Below, piece after piece: positions 5,346 to 8,073 of a stretch of 8,073 nucleotides of DNA (position 1 is the first letter of the stretch; every line of letters starts with the position of its first letter). The notes under the pieces are model-generated. The model was not told the origin of the DNA, ran no database searches, and worked only from the letters and a program-made list of their open reading frames with translations. The translations under genes and the position numbers were made by a program. The DNA is taken from NCBI GenBank assembly GCA_913056475.1, contig CAJXMS010000095.1, positions 1 through 8,073 of the forward strand. The letters run 5' to 3'. The stretch comes from an uncultured Bacteroidota bacterium. GTDB lineage: Bacteria; Bacteroidota; Bacteroidia; Flavobacteriales; Schleiferiaceae.

Positions 5346-8073
5346 ATGCGTTACGCTAAAATACTACTGCTGACTTTGGTTGGCCTCTTATTTACTCCCC
5401 AGGCCAAAGCCTCGCACTTGCTGGGCGGGGAAATTTACTGGGAATGTGCCCAGAACGGAGACTATATTTTTACTCTGGTACTTTACCGGGACTGTACGGG
5501 CATCAACATGCCCAGCGGTACGCAAACCATAGATGGGCCACAGGGTAGTATAAGTGTATCGCGGATCAGTCTTACGGACGTTTCCCCTACCTGTCCGGAT
5601 CCTAACGCGCAGCTGGACTGCAGCGCGGGAGACGAGGGGGCCATTGAGAAGGGCGTTTTTAGAAGTAGTCCGGTAAGCTTAAGTGGTACGCCTCCGGCCA
5701 ACGGATGGGAATTCTCCTGGAGCAGTTGTTGCCGACCAGGCCTGGAAAACACCAACACCGGCGGGTACTATCTGCGGGCGAAAATGTATCCTTACACTCC
5801 GCCTGGGGCTTCTCAGCCGCTTAATACCTCCACCTGCTACGATAACAGTCCTCAGTTTGATCAAGACGCCAACGGGGTTACCTGCGAAGGGTTTAAATAC
5901 ACCTTTAATCACCTCCCTTCGGATAAAGATATTGACTCATTAGTTTTTAACTGGGCAGATCCCCTCCAAGGAGCGGGGAATTCTATAGCTTGGAGCGGCG
6001 GATATTCTAGCGCAGCTCCTTTTCCGGATGCCAGTGAAAATCCCTCTAACGGACCCAATACCCTGGATCCGGAGAGTGGAGAGATGACCACCGAGGTGTA
6101 TAATCCCGCATCCGGCTGGTACGCCAGCTGCGTGAAAATATCCGAATACCGCTGCGGTCAATTGATCGGGGAGGTGTACCGGGACGTACCCTTTCACTTC
6201 CTGGCCCCCAGCGAATGTAACGTGAATCCCACTAAGCCTACGGTGGAAATAGATACAGCGGTATACCCCTTTATGAAAAGAAACGGGAACGTATACCGTA
6301 CCAGTGTATTTCCGGATGACACGGTGAAATTCCGGCTCTCGGGAAAGGATTTAGACCAGTTTTCTGATGGTACCTTTCAGTCCATAACGATGAACGCGGG
6401 CGGGCTGCAGATAAATTCTCAAAGTCCCAACAGCCAGACGGGCTGTAACGGGGCGGCGCCCTGTGCTACTCTTACCAGTCTTAATCCCAGCGGTGGTTTT
6501 ACCAACACGATTCAAAATACGGTAGAGTTTTTCTGGATCCCACAGTGTGTACACCTCAACTTCGGGGGCTGTGGTTCTGCTACCAACACGTACTTCTTTA
6601 CTATCAAAATGCAGGATGACGGCTGTTCCGCCAATAAGATTGGACTGGCTACCATCATTGTAGAGGTGCTGGCCGGTAAACCTGAGCCGCCCCGCTTTAC
6701 TTGCGTAAAGAAAAACCGAAATGGTTCGGTGACCCTTTCCTGGGATCCGGTGCAGATGGATAGTGCTTTGCAAATCCTGGGTTTCAATTACTATAAAATT
6801 TATGGGGCCAGCTCCCCCAACGGGCCCTTTACGGTGGTGGATAGTATCACCAATCGCACCACCAGCACTACCACGGTGCCTTCCCAAGGGCAAGTGTCCT
6901 ATTTTTATATCCGCATGAGTACGGGGCCCTGTGACTTCCTGTCCCGTAAGAGCCCTATAAGGCGTAACATGACCCTCACAATGAACCCGATACCGCCCGG
7001 CAACAGTCCGGAAAGAGCTGATCTTTCCTGGACGCCTTACTCTGCCAGTGGTAATCTACCAGCGGGGGCGAGTGAATACGAAATATGGAAAGAAATACCC
7101 GCCAGTAGTGGCAACTGGCAACTGGCAGGCACCACAACCAATACTAACTACGTGGACACCGTTCAGGTGTGCAATAGGAAAGTGGGCTATCAAATACGGG
7201 TGCCCGACACCGTGGCCAATTGTTTTAGTGGCTCCACCATTGATACAGGGACCTTTAAGGATAAGACCAATAATGAAAATATCTACCTAAGAAGGGCGAC
7301 CGTTCAGAACGGTAAAGCCGCAATGGACTTTAATACGGACTCCGTGGATGATATTGTGGCTTTCCGGCTCCTCTACAACGATCCCCAAAACGGCTGGATA
7401 CTGGTGGATACCCTTCCGGCGGGCAGCCCTTCGCCGTACGTTTGGCCGGGAAGCCAGGCCGATTCGCGCTCCGAGGAGTTAAAGGTTGTTTCCGTTGACA
7501 GTTGCGGTAATGCTAGCGACGACCTGGCGGCGACGAGTCACAAAACCATCCACTTGCGAAACTACCTGAATAAATGCGAGGGAACCTCTAAGCTCAGTTG
7601 GAATACCTACGAAGGCTTTCCCACGGGAGCCGATGGCTACAATCTCTACGTGCAAATTACCGAAGGCAATGGCAACGTGCTTCCTCGGGTATTGCTCTTC
7701 GAGGGAGGGCCTACGGATACCACCTTTCTGCAGAAAAGCGTAGACCGCGAAAACACCTACTGCTACACGGTGGAAGCCTACGACACCGCTCAGGGTATTA
7801 CCACCAGCTCTAACGAGTTGTGTGTACAGCCCCAGGTGCTCAATAAATCGGATCAGCTTTATATAGCCCAGGTGACCAATGATAATAACCGTGGCTCTAT
7901 CACGCTGAATACATACATAGATGGGAAGGCAGACGTGAAAGATTACCAGATCGAGCGGGCCCAATCTTACTACGGACCTTACCAGTCCATCGCCACCATT
8001 GCAAAGCCGGCGCAGCCGCCTTACATTATCAACTTCCAGGACTTTGGAGTGAAGCCGGACCGGCAGGGTTATT
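5346..8073 (+). CDS. Large secreted Cys-rich, FN3-repeat surface protein, gliding-motility-associated type (3' end cut)
   Basis: The frame is open from the ATG at 5346 to the window edge (909 complete codons, no stop). Residues 1-22 are a signal peptide (KILLLTLVGLLFTPQAKA). The mature protein begins SHLLGGEIYWEC, then YIFTLVLYRDCTG, a start I recognise from Bacteroidota proteins that end in a gliding-motility-associated (T9SS type B) sorting domain. Residues about 23-445 hold many cysteines, including a CC pair (SWSSCCRPG), and end in an Ig/cadherin-like unit (FFWIPQCVHLNFGGCG ... TYFFTIKMQDDGC ... IIVEVL). From about 448 there are five FN3-like units, roughly 448-540, 546-640, 645-735, 736-831 and 832 onward, with strands such as VTLSWDPV, ADLSWTPY and SKLSWNTY. 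The protein probably acts outside the cell in adhesion or motility. The exact role and total length are unknown, and the sorting domain is expected but not visible. The gene is separated from the flavin enzyme by a spacer with its own ribosome binding site. Confidence 0.88.
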   Translation, partial: MRYAKILLLTLVGLLFTPQAKASHLLGGEIYWECAQNGDYIFTLVLYRDCTGINMPSGTQTIDGPQGSISVSRISLTDVSPTCPDPNAQLDCSAGDEGAIEKGVFRSSPVSLSGTPPANGWEFSWSSCCRPGLENTNTGGYYLRAKMYPYTPPGASQPLNTSTCYDNSPQFDQDANGVTCEGFKYTFNHLPSDKDIDSLVFNWADPLQGAGNSIAWSGGYSSAAPFPDASENPSNGPNTLDPESGEMTTEVYNPASGWYASCVKISEYRCGQLIGEVYRDVPFHFLAPSECNVNPTKPTVEIDTAVYPFMKRNGNVYRTSVFPDDTVKFRLSGKDLDQFSDGTFQSITMNAGGLQINSQSPNSQTGCNGAAPCATLTSLNPSGGFTNTIQNTVEFFWIPQCVHLNFGGCGSATNTYFFTIKMQDDGCSANKIGLATIIVEVLAGKPEPPRFTCVKKNRNGSVTLSWDPVQMDSALQILGFNYYKIYGASSPNGPFTVVDSITNRTTSTTTVPSQGQVSYFYIRMSTGPCDFLSRKSPIRRNMTLTMNPIPPGNSPERADLSWTPYSASGNLPAGASEYEIWKEIPASSGNWQLAGTTTNTNYVDTVQVCNRKVGYQIRVPDTVANCFSGSTIDTGTFKDKTNNENIYLRRATVQNGKAAMDFNTDSVDDIVAFRLLYNDPQNGWILVDTLPAGSPSPYVWPGSQADSRSEELKVVSVDSCGNASDDLAATSHKTIHLRNYLNKCEGTSKLSWNTYEGFPTGADGYNLYVQITEGNGNVLPRVLLFEGGPTDTTFLQKSVDRENTYCYTVEAYDTAQGITTSSNELCVQPQVLNKSDQLYIAQVTNDNNRGSITLNTYIDGKADVKDYQIERAQSYYGPYQSIATIAKPAQPPYIINFQDFGVKPDRQGY

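Noticed and set aside
6351..6893. Minus-strand ORFs within 6351-7964 and short plus-strand ORFs in other frames
   Set aside because: The plus-strand frame from 5346 is open throughout with secreted-protein and FN3 features; the others are shadows.
1..8073. CRISPR arrays, tRNA/rRNA genes, insertion sequences, toxin-antitoxin or phage defence genes
   Set aside because: No regularly spaced repeats, cloverleaf sequences, transposase motifs or defence-type domains were seen on either strand.

Overview
The window looks like two unrelated bacterial genomes joined at about position 2558-2564. The left part (1 to about 2560) reads as a gammaproteobacterium. It is GC-rich and carries, on the plus strand, the end of a YciI-family gene, a BolA-family gene overlapping it by 4 bases, and a secreted parvulin-type peptidyl-prolyl isomerase. 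A strong hairpin follows, then a convergent minus-strand ligA (NAD+-dependent DNA ligase) whose 5' part is missing. The right part (about 2562 to 8073) reads as a member of the Bacteroidota, probably a marine or free-living Saprospiria- or Cytophagia-like lineage. The evidence is a type IX secretion (T9SS) sorting tail, an N-terminus typical of gliding-motility-associated surface proteins, and characteristic protein families. The exact lineage cannot be fixed by eye.

Right-hand layout, all on the plus strand: the last 21 codons of what looks like mnmA (tRNA 2-thiouridylase), a subtilisin-like (S8) serine peptidase with signal peptide and C-terminal sorting domain, and a nitronate monooxygenase / FabK-like flavin enzyme that overlaps the peptidase by 11 bases. 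After a 72-base gap comes the start of a very large secreted, cysteine-rich protein with about five fibronectin-III-like repeats. It runs off the window with at least 909 codons.

Working together: yciI-bolA-ppi form a compact co-directional cluster. The S8 peptidase and the flavin enzyme are probably translationally coupled. The S8 peptidase and the large repeat protein are both likely T9SS cargo, one with a visible type A-like tail and the other expected to have a sorting domain beyond the window edge.

The main anomaly is the junction. ligA and mnmA are both truncated at the same point, a run of seven C, in opposite orientations, with no mobile element, repeat or integration site. An assembly or cloning chimera explains this better than gene transfer. 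The apparent 451-codon ligase ORF starting at 2693 is therefore an artefact. I found no clearly new defence, mobile or RNA system. There are no CRISPR arrays, tRNAs, rRNAs or insertion sequences that I can support.
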